Shown here: piece by piece, positions 14,978-23,244 of the stretch
Position numbering within the stretch: the first letter of the stretch is position 1
How the letters are laid out: each line of letters opens with the position of its first letter
Source: CAYOWK01 sp964407665
GTDB lineage: Bacteria; Pseudomonadota; Alphaproteobacteria; Caulobacterales; Hyphomonadaceae
Reading direction: 5' to 3'
NCBI GenBank assembly: GCA_964407665.1
Contig: CAYOWK010000052.1
Location: 1 to 27,073 of the forward strand
Length of the DNA stretch: 27,073 nt
The notes under the pieces: generated by a model
Databases searched by the model: none
What the model was told of the DNA's origin: nothing
Seen by the model: only the letters and a program-made list of their open reading frames with translations
Program-made: the position numbers and the translations under genes

Positions 14978-16669
14978 CTAGTTCGGCCAGATGACGTACT
15001 CGTCGTTCTCGCAGGGCCGGTCGACGATTGTCCTGTCGATGCAGATCGGGCCTTCCGTCTGGTGCGGATAAAGCGGCGTAACAGCGTCCGCCCAATGCGC
15101 TTCCAGGAGGGCCTCAAGGCGCGCACGTTCTACCGGATGCGTCTCGGCGAGATTGACCTGCTCGGTTGGGTCCTCGGCAAGGTTGAACAACCAGGTCCGG
15201 TCCTGACGACCATTGTAGTGGAGCTTCCAGTCGCCGGCTCGCACAACGCGGTAGAAGCCGCTTGACCAGTAAAGCGCATCATCCACTCGGCTGATTTTGC
15301 CCGTGCCAAGCGCTTCGGGCAGAATATTGTGTCCATCGATAGCCACACCCTCGGGAAGCGGCGCGCCAGTCGCAGCCGCTAGCGTTGGCATGACATCGAC
15401 CAGGGAGACAGGTGTCTCAATACGTGTTCCGGGGGCAATCTGTCCGGGCCAGGAGATAAACATGGGAATGCGAATTCCGCCCTCGAACAGGGTAATCTTC
15501 CAGCCGCGATAGGGTACATTCACCTCTGGCAGTCCAAGATATCCCGCTCCGCCATTGTCTGACGCGAAAACAATGATCGTATTGTCTGCGAGGCCTTCTT
15601 CTTCGAGCTTGTCCATTATCCGGCCAACTGAACGATCAAGCGCGTGGATCATGGCCGCATAGACCCGCAGCCGATGCGGTTCGATATCGCCGACAGCGTC
15701 ATAATCAGACTTTGTCGCCTGGAGCGGCGTATGCGGCCCCCAATGGGCGAGATAGAGGAAGAAGGGACGGTTCTTGTTGGCCTCGATCACCTTCAGGGCT
15801 TCGTCGGTCCAGTAGTCGGTCAGGTAGCCCCCGGGCTTGAACCACTTGTCCGTGAATTCCTCGCCTGCACGGTTGAATTCTGCGGCATACTGGAAAATGC
15901 CCCAGAAGAAGCGATCGATCGGATCGAAATCCAGCACAGCGTTGACGACATCCGGGTCGTCTTTGGGCAAGTACAGACCGCTGGCCATCAGGAGGCTTTC
16001 GTCAAAGCCCTGCCCTACCGGGTGCAACGGCTCGGTACGGCCGCTATCCCATTTGCCGATATGGACATTGTGATAGCCTTGCGCACGGAGCACCTCGGCA
16101 ACAGTGATCTCTTCTGTCGGCAGGCCCATTTCAGCGTACTCGACCGCCTCATGGCCATCTGCGAGATCGAGGTTCCCGGTCGGCTCCGGCATGCCGGAAT
16201 TCTCCTGCGCGCCCTCGGAAAACATGCGGATGATGCGCGCCATACCGTTGGGCAAAGGGTGGAATTCGAAACCGGTGCGGGTTGGATAGCGCCCGGTCAT
16301 CAACATGGCGCGTGACGGCGCGCAGAGGGCTGCGCCGGCATAAGCCTGGTCAAAGATCGCGCCTCTGGCGGCAAGCCGGTCGATGTTCGGAGTTGGCACC
16401 ACGCCTCCAGCCACGCCACCCCCGAATGTAGAGAGGTCATTGATTCCGAGGTCGTCGGCGAGGATGAAGACAATATTCGGCGGGCCTTCGGACCGGTCGC
16501 CGGCCGGCGTCGTCGGCCCAGGCGACCATGAGACAGGCCGGTTCTCCGCGACCTCCACCTGCGCTGCCCGTTTGACCATATGAAAAATGATCGCGTTGCG
16601 ATTGAACCAGACCAAGCCGCCAGCCCCGACAAGGACAACAACAAGGCCGATCAGGATACGTTTCCACAT
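14978..16669 (-). CDS. membrane-anchored sulfatase (formylglycine type)
   Basis: A 563-residue type I sulfatase. It starts with an N-terminal membrane segment (ILIGLVVVLVGAGGLVWF), followed by the alkaline-phosphatase-fold domain. The metal-binding strand PNIVFILADDLG has Asp72 and Asp73. The signature LCAPSRAMLMTGR follows, with Cys116 converted to formylglycine by an FGE-type enzyme; Pro118 and Arg120 are in place. Later motifs are GKWDSG, the metal-ligand strand IIVFASDNGGAG and the terminal RDGDWKL-like RAGDWKLHYNG segment. It hydrolyses a sulfate ester on the outer side of the inner membrane; the substrate is unknown. The ATG at 16669 is chosen because it begins the membrane segment; an in-frame TTG at 16711 is less likely. 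The operator-like palindrome at 16737-16751 lies upstream. Confidence 0.85.
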   Translation of the reverse strand: MWKRILIGLVVVLVGAGGLVWFNRNAIIFHMVKRAAQVEVAENRPVSWSPGPTTPAGDRSEGPPNIVFILADDLGINDLSTFGGGVAGGVVPTPNIDRLAARGAIFDQAYAGAALCAPSRAMLMTGRYPTRTGFEFHPLPNGMARIIRMFSEGAQENSGMPEPTGNLDLADGHEAVEYAEMGLPTEEITVAEVLRAQGYHNVHIGKWDSGRTEPLHPVGQGFDESLLMASGLYLPKDDPDVVNAVLDFDPIDRFFWGIFQYAAEFNRAGEEFTDKWFKPGGYLTDYWTDEALKVIEANKNRPFFLYLAHWGPHTPLQATKSDYDAVGDIEPHRLRVYAAMIHALDRSVGRIMDKLEEEGLADNTIIVFASDNGGAGYLGLPEVNVPYRGWKITLFEGGIRIPMFISWPGQIAPGTRIETPVSLVDVMPTLAAATGAPLPEGVAIDGHNILPEALGTGKISRVDDALYWSSGFYRVVRAGDWKLHYNGRQDRTWLFNLAEDPTEQVNLAETHPVERARLEALLEAHWADAVTPLYPHQTEGPICIDRTIVDRPCENDEYVIWPN

Positions 16670-16736
16670 GTGCTGTTCTGCCCCTAACCGCCGCCCGGGT
16701 GTCTTTGCCAAGACGTCGTCAGCATCAACCTAGTTT

Positions 16737-16751
16737 TAATCGATTACATTA
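16737..16751 (-). promoter_or_regulatory. 15-bp palindromic operator, site B
   Basis: Read towards the sulfatase gene this is TAATGTAATCGATTA, 67 bases before the start codon. The TAATGT half matches sites A, C and E exactly. The rest of the 332-base interval to 17001 contains open frames without ribosome-binding sites, and I see no gene in it. Confidence 0.55.
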
Positions 16752-17001
16752 CGCCGCTTGGCCTCATGTCAATGATGGATATGCCGACGCGGTGAAGGCC
16801 TTCCACTTTTCAGATGAAGAAGGTCCGCCATTCGAACCGGCTCGTTGCCTGGCGCCGGGAGGGGCATGCGACCGGAGGCTCGGGCCGCCACCAGGAACCA
16901 AGCGTGCGCGGTTCTGACAGCCAGCAACCCGCCGCCCCATGACACCAGATTCGGAGCAAGCCATCTCGGCTTCCATCTCGGACGGTTCGGGACGAAAGCT
17001 A

Positions 17002-18768
17002 TCAGGCCGCACGCCGGACAGCCCACCCGATTACCCGCCAGGCGCCCCACATGATGAACAGCAATGCCGCCAGGGCAGCTACCAGCCAGCCCCAGTAGAA
17101 GCTGATCATCTTGCTCAGGCTGTTGACGGCGATTTCACGCTCGACCTGATAACCGTCGGGTAGCTCCAGCACGCCCACCCGGTTGGCGTAGAGGCGGTAT
17201 TCGTGAAGCATTTCGCGCATCAGCTGTGGGCGGTCATCCGACAGGTCGCGGGTCTCGCCCGGATCGGCGTCCAGGTCGAACAGCCGCCAGGCGCCGTCGC
17301 CGTGCGGGGGCATGTTGCGCACAAGTTTGAAGTCGCCGCGATAGAGGGCCGCCTGGCCTGAGGTCTCAAATCCAACCGCGTCGTCCGGACCATAGAGACT
17401 GGTTCTCTCCCCGGTGAGGAGCGGCTTCAGGCTGCGCCCGGACATGGACACCGTTCCGGGAACCTCGCCGCTGACCCCTGCCAGTTCCAGGAGTGTGGGC
17501 GCGACATCGGTCATCACGGTGAACGCGTTCACCTGCCCGACCTCGGGAATGCCTCGGCCGGCGACAATCAGCGGCACACGCAAGCCGCCGTCGCCAGCGT
17601 GGAACTTGAAGAGGTTTGCGGGTCCCGACGCGGCCTGCGCCCATTCCGGGCCGATAGCGACATAACTGTCGCGCTCGCCAAGCGTGGCGAGATCCCAATT
17701 GTAGCCCCTCCAGCGAAACCAGCTGTCGAACACTCCTCCGACGGGATCGCCCGCCTCCGGACCATTGTCCGAGGTTATGACGAAGACCGTGTTTTCATAG
17801 TCGCCGGACACGCGGAGAAATTCGATGAGCCGGCCCAGCTCGTGATCCATGGCTTCCAGCATGCCGGCATTCACGGCCATGCTGCGCGCGGCATGGGCCT
17901 TCTCCTCGGCGCTCAGGGCCTCCCAGTCCCAGCTTTCGCGGAGCGTCTCCGGCGGCGGAGCCATAGGCGCGCCCCGACCGACAAGGCCGATATCTTGGGC
18001 GCGCTGCCAGCGCATCTCGCGCACCGCATCCCAGCCGACGGAATAGGTGTCGACGTAACGATCCGTGTATTCACGCAGCGCCTGGACCGGAATGTGAATG
18101 GCGAGGAAGGCGACGTAGGCGAGGAAAGGTTCGTCGCGTCCGGCATCGCTCTTCAGATAGTCGATCATGCGATCGACAAAAAAGGTTGAAGAATAGAAGT
18201 TTTCGGGCAGCGAGGCCGGCTCGCGATCCTCGAACCAGGGCGCCTCGCGGTAGTAAGGCAGGTAGGGTCTGTCTTGCCAGTTGTCGGCTCCGGACGCATC
18301 CACAATGAACGACCGGTCGAAACCATGGTCAATCGGCAGTTGACCGTCGTCATGGCCCAGATGCCACTTGCCGGTCATGTAGGTCCGATAGCCCCCTCCC
18401 CTCAACCGCTCGGCGAGGGTGATGACGCCTGGCTCAAGCGACATTGTGTAACCTGGTTGACCGCGGTGCTCTTTCGGCAGGACTTCCCGGATCGTTCCAA
18501 GCCCAGCGGTGTGGTGGTCCATCCCCGTGAGCAGCATGGCGCGAGAAGGGGCGCAGAACGGTGTAGAGCGATGCTGAGTGAACACGGCGCCGCGGGCGGC
18601 CAAGGCGTCGATATTGGGCGTTCGCGCCTCTCCGCCATAGACGCCGAAGTCCATCAGCGCAGCGTCATCGACAAGCACGAGGACGATGTTCGGCCGCGTG
18701 GCCTGAGCCGCAGCTGGCGACGCGATCAAAAGGCCCAGCAACGCGACGATGGGTCTGAGGGTGCGCAT
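17002..18768 (-). CDS. arylsulfatase, exported, with C-terminal membrane anchor
   Basis: A 588-residue type I sulfatase with a signal peptide (PIVALLGLLIASPAAAQA) and, unusually, a C-terminal membrane helix (YWGWLVAALAALLFIMWGAWRVIGW). Core motifs are PNIVLVLVDDAALMDFG (metal Asp pair) and FCAPSRAMLLTG, in which Cys72 is the formylglycine site. TGKWHLGH provides the catalytic Lys and His, and VFVITSDNGPEAG a metal ligand; FHAGDGGLRVP and the RGDFKLVRN segment complete the fold. It resembles bacterial arylsulfatases of the AtsA/PAS family and should cleave sulfate esters in the periplasm. The ATG at 18768 lies 2 bases after the DJ-1-like stop codon; an in-frame GTG at 18774 overlaps that stop codon. 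Either way the two genes are translationally coupled. Confidence 0.88.
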   Translation of the reverse strand: MRTLRPIVALLGLLIASPAAAQATRPNIVLVLVDDAALMDFGVYGGEARTPNIDALAARGAVFTQHRSTPFCAPSRAMLLTGMDHHTAGLGTIREVLPKEHRGQPGYTMSLEPGVITLAERLRGGGYRTYMTGKWHLGHDDGQLPIDHGFDRSFIVDASGADNWQDRPYLPYYREAPWFEDREPASLPENFYSSTFFVDRMIDYLKSDAGRDEPFLAYVAFLAIHIPVQALREYTDRYVDTYSVGWDAVREMRWQRAQDIGLVGRGAPMAPPPETLRESWDWEALSAEEKAHAARSMAVNAGMLEAMDHELGRLIEFLRVSGDYENTVFVITSDNGPEAGDPVGGVFDSWFRWRGYNWDLATLGERDSYVAIGPEWAQAASGPANLFKFHAGDGGLRVPLIVAGRGIPEVGQVNAFTVMTDVAPTLLELAGVSGEVPGTVSMSGRSLKPLLTGERTSLYGPDDAVGFETSGQAALYRGDFKLVRNMPPHGDGAWRLFDLDADPGETRDLSDDRPQLMREMLHEYRLYANRVGVLELPDGYQVEREIAVNSLSKMISFYWGWLVAALAALLFIMWGAWRVIGWAVRRAA

Positions 18769-18770
18769 GA

Positions 18771-19616
18771 TCACTGCGCAGCCACTTCCGGTCCGGCAAG
18801 TACGACTTCCATCATGCGATGCGCCGTCTCGGCGCCGCTGTTCTGGTTCTGCCCGGTGACCAGCCGCCCATCGACGACGACGTGGTTGGCGAAAAAGTCC
18901 CGAAAACCGGTATCGGCCTCGAACAGCGCTCCGGCGGCCCGGAGGTCGCGCTCAGGATGTTTGGGTGTGAAGACGATGCCAAGTTCCTGGATTTGCTTGT
19001 CTGTCACGGCGGAGACGCGGCGCCCCTTGACCAGCGGGGAGCCATCAGGTGCGCGTGCCGGAATGAGACCGAGCGGGCCATGGCAGACACCCCCGACCAC
19101 TGCGCCGCCGGCGTAAGCACGGCTGATCTGATCGCCAAGCACCTCGGACTGGGCGAAATCGTAGGCCGCGCCCCATCCACCCGCCAGGAAGACGACGTCG
19201 TAATCTTCCATATCGACCATTCCGATATCGAGGGACCGCTTCACCCGCGACTGGAACTGTTGGTCATCGAGAAAGCGCCGGTCCGGCGAAGACATCAGCG
19301 GCCAGCGCAATGAAACAGGCTCAATTGGAACATCGCCGCCCCGAATGCTGGCAATATCAACGTCCATGCCTGCATCCAGAAACGCATAATAGGGCGCTGT
19401 CATCTCCGACGCGAATACGCCCGTTGCATCGCCTTCCGGGTCAAGCGTGGCATGGCTGGTTGTCACGATCAGGGCCCGGCGACCGGACAGGTCCATCTCT
19501 GGGACCTCATAGTGCGGATGGAGACCAGCAGCGGTCAACGCATGGGGCAGACCCAGCCAGACCAGCACAGCAAGGGCCAGCACCCCGGCCGAAACATAAG
19601 CAATCCAGCGTTTCAT
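18771..19616 (-). CDS. membrane-anchored DJ-1/PfpI-family protein
   Basis: A 281-residue class I glutamine-amidotransferase-like protein of the DJ-1/PfpI/Hsp31 group. The nucleophile elbow GGVCHGPLG places Cys178 at the usual position, and Glu71 in FASEMTAPY matches the conserved acid of the Hsp31 branch. The segment VFLAGGWGAAYDF is typical of the family. An N-terminal membrane segment (YVSAGVLALAVLVWLGL) makes this an unusual anchored, probably periplasmic, version of a normally cytoplasmic family. Family members act as glyoxalase III, chaperone, deglycase or amidase, so the reaction is uncertain. The gene directly precedes and overlaps the arylsulfatase. The operator-like palindrome at 19919-19933 lies 302 bases upstream. 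Confidence 0.8.
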   Translation of the reverse strand: MKRWIAYVSAGVLALAVLVWLGLPHALTAAGLHPHYEVPEMDLSGRRALIVTTSHATLDPEGDATGVFASEMTAPYYAFLDAGMDVDIASIRGGDVPIEPVSLRWPLMSSPDRRFLDDQQFQSRVKRSLDIGMVDMEDYDVVFLAGGWGAAYDFAQSEVLGDQISRAYAGGAVVGGVCHGPLGLIPARAPDGSPLVKGRRVSAVTDKQIQELGIVFTPKHPERDLRAAGALFEADTGFRDFFANHVVVDGRLVTGQNQNSGAETAHRMMEVVLAGPEVAAQ

Positions 19617-19679
19617 CGCTTCGCTTCCCGTAATGCACTGATGGATCGGTCAAGATCGGAAGAATGAGAGAGTGACCCC

Positions 19680-19814
19680 TCATGGGCAAAGACAGGCGGC
19701 AACCAGGTCGCCCTCGACGTCATCATCCGGGAACGAGTGATGGAGCGCCCTCATCCTCAGGGCGAACACAACCGTCTCACCGTGTTTCGGGTCGTGCACG
19801 TCAAGGTTGACCAT
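19680..19814 (-). CDS. possible small gene upstream of the DJ-1-like gene
   Basis: A 44-codon minus-strand frame starting at ATG 19814. Its composition looks coding, with many acidic and aliphatic residues and the segments NLDVHDPKHGET and SFPDDDVEGDLVAA. The frame is open a further 25 codons upstream with similar composition (GWVGWAPPFAW), so the true start may be a GTG there, or this may be the end of a broken gene. No good Shine-Dalgarno sequence is visible and I recognise no family. If real, it would be the first gene of the DJ-1/arylsulfatase operon, about 100 bases after the palindrome at 19919-19933. That distance is the same as in the other units of the set. Confidence 0.35.
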   Translation of the reverse strand: MVNLDVHDPKHGETVVFALRMRALHHSFPDDDVEGDLVAACLCP

Positions 19815-19918
19815 CCACGCAAACGGCGGCGCCCATCCCACCCATCCAGCCCCAAATGCGGTCCGACCCGAAACCCATCCATAGCTTCATGAGGCTCGGC
19901 CAATTCCTCACAATCGAA

Positions 19919-19933
19919 TAATGCAACACATTA
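19919..19933 (-). promoter_or_regulatory. 15-bp palindromic operator, site C
   Basis: Read towards the DJ-1-like gene this is TAATGTGTTGCATTA, an inverted repeat with TAATGT conserved at the gene-distal end. It is 302 bases before the DJ-1-like start codon and about 104 before the small frame at 19680-19814. Confidence 0.6.
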
Positions 19934-20438
19934 GACGCTGTCAACGGCAGTCTCTCGCGGCGAATGGGTTGCGACCACCGGCCCGACGTCTAGGGGACGG
20001 GTCCATGCATCAAATGGTCCTTGATTGACCCAGCGAGACAAAGCGAGCTCGGTACGACCAACAGAATCCACCGCCAGCCGGAGGCTATGAAAGTTCAGCG
20101 AGAAAGAGGTCCGCGGAGGCTGAAACCAGAAAACCTTCCGAATTCGCTGTCAGGACGCGCCACCTGGCGGCGGGAAGTGCACAAGCGTGGTAGAGAGGCC
20201 AGCGCGATGACCTGCCAATCAGGAGGCATGAGCCGAACGGAGCGCTGCTCCAAGCCTGACCCGCCTGAGCAGTCCGGCCCATTCAAATGCAGCCGGCAGC
20301 TGCGGTGGGGCGATTCGCGCCTCGACATACTGAGCAGGCGGCGACATCAACGCCGGTGGCCGGATGGCTTCGGGACACGGCTCACGCTGCTCATCGGTGC
20401 CGGTGCGGAGCTTCCCGCGCCTGCAGTCGGGAGCCCAC
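19934..20438. other. gene-free stretch before the TetR gene
   Basis: About 500 bases with several overlapping open frames on both strands, none with a ribosome-binding site, membrane segment or family motif. I see no gene or RNA here. Decayed coding sequence cannot be excluded. Confidence 0.4.
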
Positions 20439-20457
20439 AGTTTGTGGCGCGCAAACT
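20439..20457. promoter_or_regulatory. 19-bp inverted repeat upstream of the TetR gene
   Basis: AGTTTG (20439-20444) and CAAACT (20452-20457) form a perfect inverted repeat with a 7-base centre. It lies about 70 bases before the chosen TetR start, a usual place for an autoregulatory operator. It does not resemble the five TAATGT sites. Confidence 0.4.
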
Positions 20458-20470
20458 ACATTTTCTGCAG

Positions 20471-20492
20471 CGGAAACAATGATAGTTTTCCG
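20471..20492. promoter_or_regulatory. 22-bp inverted repeat in the TetR promoter region
   Basis: CGGAAA (20471-20476) and TTTCCG (20487-20492) are perfect inverted arms 10 bases apart, within the likely core promoter of the TetR gene. It is a second candidate operator for autoregulation. Confidence 0.4.
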
Positions 20493-20528
20493 GATTGTAT
20501 CGACTTCATTGTGAAGGGCCGAGTTCGA

Positions 20529-21167
20529 GTGAGCCAGGAAACCAGGCGGCAAGACACAAAGGCGGCGCTGATTGAGGCGGCTGAGCGCCTGTTCGCGGAA
20601 AAGGGGCTTGGGGGCGTTTCTGTGCGGGATATCACACTCGCAGCCGGCGCGCGGAACCAGAGTGCGCTGCACTACCACTTCGGCGACATGGACGAGCTGA
20701 TCAAGGGTGTCTTCGTGCACCGTTATCACCAGATCGAGGCAGCGCGGCGCGATCATCTTGCCGAGACGACTGCTGCAGGAATGGAAGGCGATATCGGCAA
20801 GCTTATGGAGGCTGCGGTTAGCCCGCTCCTTGAAGCGTGCCTTGAAGAAAATGGGAGGCTGTATGCCCGCTTCTGTGCCCAGCTCACTGCTGACCCGCGC
20901 TTCGATGTGGTCCAGCTCATTGGGGACACAGGAATGCAGAGCGCTATCCAGATGAGAGATCTCATCGACAATGCGCTCCCAGGTATACCCAGGGACATTC
21001 TCCGGGCCCGCCAGAGACTCCTTTTCACAATGTCCATCATCCTGATGGCCGACTACGCACGTCTGATTGAGGCTGGGAACGCGCCGCCGGTGGATGTGGC
21101 GACCCGCGAGGCAGCATCCACTCTTGCCGGCTTTCTACAGGCGCCCCCGCCGAGTGCAGCCGGCTGA
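20529..21167 (+). CDS. TetR/AcrR-family transcriptional regulator
   Basis: A 212-residue regulator. The N-terminal TetR DNA-binding domain is clear: KAALIEAAERLFAEKGLGGVSVRDI, then the helix-turn-helix of about residues 31-50 ending in the characteristic HYHFGDMDEL. The remainder is an all-helical ligand-binding and dimer domain with no recognisable effector signature. The GTG at 20529 is chosen because AAGGG lies 10 bases upstream and the protein then begins just before the first helix. A GTG at 20511 and a longer frame from 20364 are possible but would cover the promoter palindromes. It lies among five units that share the 15-bp palindrome and is the only regulator in the window, so it is the best candidate to bind them. 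Its own promoter carries different palindromes. A hairpin follows the gene. Confidence 0.85.
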   Translation: MSQETRRQDTKAALIEAAERLFAEKGLGGVSVRDITLAAGARNQSALHYHFGDMDELIKGVFVHRYHQIEAARRDHLAETTAAGMEGDIGKLMEAAVSPLLEACLEENGRLYARFCAQLTADPRFDVVQLIGDTGMQSAIQMRDLIDNALPGIPRDILRARQRLLFTMSIILMADYARLIEAGNAPPVDVATREAASTLAGFLQAPPPSAAG

Positions 21168-21171
21168 CGCC

Positions 21172-21193
21172 GGGGGGCTTGCCATAGCCCCCC
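21172..21193 (+). terminator. terminator-like hairpin after the TetR gene
   Basis: GGGGGGC (21172-21178) pairs perfectly with GCCCCCC (21187-21193) around an 8-base loop, 4 bases after the TetR stop codon. There is no T tract. It suggests that the monooxygenase gene downstream has its own promoter. Confidence 0.5.
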
Positions 21194-21203
21194 ACTCGAT
21201 GAT

Positions 21204-21218
21204 TAATCACTCTCATTA
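21204..21218 (+). promoter_or_regulatory. 15-bp palindromic operator, site D
   Basis: TAATCACTCTCATTA, 99 bases before the monooxygenase ATG. The outer TAAT and ATTA of the set are kept, but the TAATGT half is changed to TAATCA, so it is the weakest member. Confidence 0.45.
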
Positions 21219-21317
21219 ATTGGTCGGGACGGTTCTTCCGTTGAGGGCTCCCCTGCGCGAGGCGCGCCGAACCCTCAGTGTTGCCCGTGCCGGCACATCC
21301 GGTGGAGAGAGGCCGCA

Positions 21318-23168
21318 ATGACAACCACCCTCCTCGACAGGGACGCCATCAAGAAGAAATACGCAGAGGAGCGGAGCAAGCGCCTGCGTCCGGATGGCAA
21401 TGCCCAGTACCAGCGCCTTGTGGACACGTTCGAAGACGTGTCGCTCGATCCGCACACGCCGTTCCAGGAACGCGACCCAGTCACGGACCATGTCACCTTC
21501 GCCTTCATCGGCGCTGGTTTTTCCGGTCTCGTTGTGGGTGCGCGACTCAAGGAAGCCGGCGTCCATGATTTTCGCCTGATCGACAAGGCTGGCGGTGTCG
21601 GCGGCACCTGGTACTGGAACCGCTATCCAGGCGCACGTTGTGACACGGCCGCCATGATCTACCTGCCGCTGCTGGAAGAAACCGGCTATATGCCGAGCGA
21701 GAAATATGTGCGCGGTCCTGAAATCCGCGCCCATTGCGAGCGGATTGCCCACAAGTACGGGCTCTTTGACAAAGCGCTGTTCCACACTGAGATCGACACC
21801 ATCGAATGGCAGGAGGCTGATCGGGTCTGGCGCATCAGGACCCGTCGAGGTGATGATTTCACGGCAAAGTATGTCGGCATGGGCACCGGCCCGCTGCATG
21901 TGGCGAAGCTGCCGGGTATCCCGGGCATCGAGACCTTCAAGGGCAAGTCGTTTCATACCAGCCGGTGGGATTATGACTACACGGGCGGCGACGCAGACGG
22001 CGCGCCTATGGACAAGCTCGCAGACAAGCGCGTCGCCGTTATCGGCACCGGCGCGACTGGCGTGCAGTGTATCCCGCCTCTGGCAAAAACGGCCCAGCAG
22101 TTGTTCGTCTTCCAGCGGACTCCATCTTCCGTTGGTGTGCGCAACAACCATCCCATCGATCCCGCATGGTTCAAGTCCATGGCCAAGCCAGGCTGGCAAA
22201 AGCGCTGGTTGGACAACTTCGTCGAGAACACGGGAGGCGGCCTTCCAACTGAGGACGTGATCAATGATGGCTGGACTGAGATCTCACGCCGCACTCGCGA
22301 AAGGGCGCTGAAAGGCACGCCGCTCTGGCTGGCAAGGTTCGTCGCGCGCCTGCGAAAACGATTTAAGCGTCCTCCGTCGCAGAGAGATATCGCGCGTCTG
22401 AAAGCAGCGTACGAGGAGGCGGACGTCGAGAAGATGGAGCAAATCCGCGCCCGCGTCGACGCCGTAGTAAAGGATGTCGATACGGCCCAGAAGCTGAAAG
22501 CCTGGTACTCGCAACTCTGCAAGCGGCCCTGCTTTAGCGACGACTATCTGCCGGCCTTCAACTCGCCCAACACCACGCTTGTGGATACGGACGGCAAGGG
22601 CGTGGAGCGGATCGACGAGACCGGCCTCGTCGCCAATAGCCAACACTATGAAGTCGACTGCATCATCTATGCGTCGGGCTTCGAGTTCGGCGCCAATTTC
22701 CAGATGAAGTCTGGGTTCGACCTGAAAGGTCGCGGCGGTAAAATGCTGTCAGAGCATTGGCGGAACGGCCTGCGGACATTGCACGGGATTCACGTGAACA
22801 GCTTCCCGAACGTATTCGTGGTGCAGATGAACCAGGCTGCAAACTATGCGCTCAACGTCCCTCACAACATTGCCGATCATGCGAAAACCATTGCGCAGGT
22901 CGTCAAGCATGCCGAGGCGGCAGGGTTTGCCGAAGTCGAGCCAGCACCCGAGGCTGAGGATGCCTGGGTCAATCTGATACTGACCACCGGGCCTTCTCTG
23001 ATTACCTCATCCGATTGCACGCCCGGCTTCTGGAACAATGAGGGTAAGGGCTGGGACCAGAAATTCAGGCACGCCCAAGGGCATCCCGGCGGCGCGCAAG
23101 GCTATTTCGAGCATATCGCGAAATGGCGCGAGGCCGGAGACTTCAAAGGTCTGCAGTTCATAAAATAG
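21318..23168 (+). CDS. Baeyer-Villiger flavin monooxygenase
   Basis: A 616-residue class B flavoprotein monooxygenase that would insert oxygen next to a carbonyl, turning a ketone or cyclic ketone into an ester or lactone with FAD, NADPH and O2. The FAD-binding Rossmann motif GAGFSG is at 65-70. The GTWYWNRYPGARCD block (96-109) is typical of type I BVMOs. The BVMO fingerprint FxGxxxHxxxW is present as Phe207, Gly209, His213 and Trp217. The NADPH Rossmann motif GTGATG is at 243-248. The N-terminal extension of about 55 residues before the FAD motif is seen in larger steroid- and cyclododecanone-type BVMOs. It is cytoplasmic. The ATG at 21318 follows GGAGAG. The palindrome at 21204-21218 lies upstream and an EF-hand gene follows. 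Confidence 0.92.
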   Translation: MTTTLLDRDAIKKKYAEERSKRLRPDGNAQYQRLVDTFEDVSLDPHTPFQERDPVTDHVTFAFIGAGFSGLVVGARLKEAGVHDFRLIDKAGGVGGTWYWNRYPGARCDTAAMIYLPLLEETGYMPSEKYVRGPEIRAHCERIAHKYGLFDKALFHTEIDTIEWQEADRVWRIRTRRGDDFTAKYVGMGTGPLHVAKLPGIPGIETFKGKSFHTSRWDYDYTGGDADGAPMDKLADKRVAVIGTGATGVQCIPPLAKTAQQLFVFQRTPSSVGVRNNHPIDPAWFKSMAKPGWQKRWLDNFVENTGGGLPTEDVINDGWTEISRRTRERALKGTPLWLARFVARLRKRFKRPPSQRDIARLKAAYEEADVEKMEQIRARVDAVVKDVDTAQKLKAWYSQLCKRPCFSDDYLPAFNSPNTTLVDTDGKGVERIDETGLVANSQHYEVDCIIYASGFEFGANFQMKSGFDLKGRGGKMLSEHWRNGLRTLHGIHVNSFPNVFVVQMNQAANYALNVPHNIADHAKTIAQVVKHAEAAGFAEVEPAPEAEDAWVNLILTTGPSLITSSDCTPGFWNNEGKGWDQKFRHAQGHPGGAQGYFEHIAKWREAGDFKGLQFIK

Positions 23169-23244
23169 TGCAGAAAACATGATGACGCGTCCGAGCCGGA
23201 CCAACCCATTCCTCAACTCGCCGTTCATTCAGGAAAGAACACTC

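Noticed and set aside
19631..19645. TAATGCACTGATGGA just before the DJ-1-like start, as a sixth operator
   Set aside because: Only the first half matches; the second half has no ATTA. Left out of the five-site set.
20021..20482. Plus-strand frame of about 150 codons before the TetR gene
   Set aside because: Arg/Pro/Gln-rich composition without domain features, and it runs through the two palindromes of the TetR promoter.
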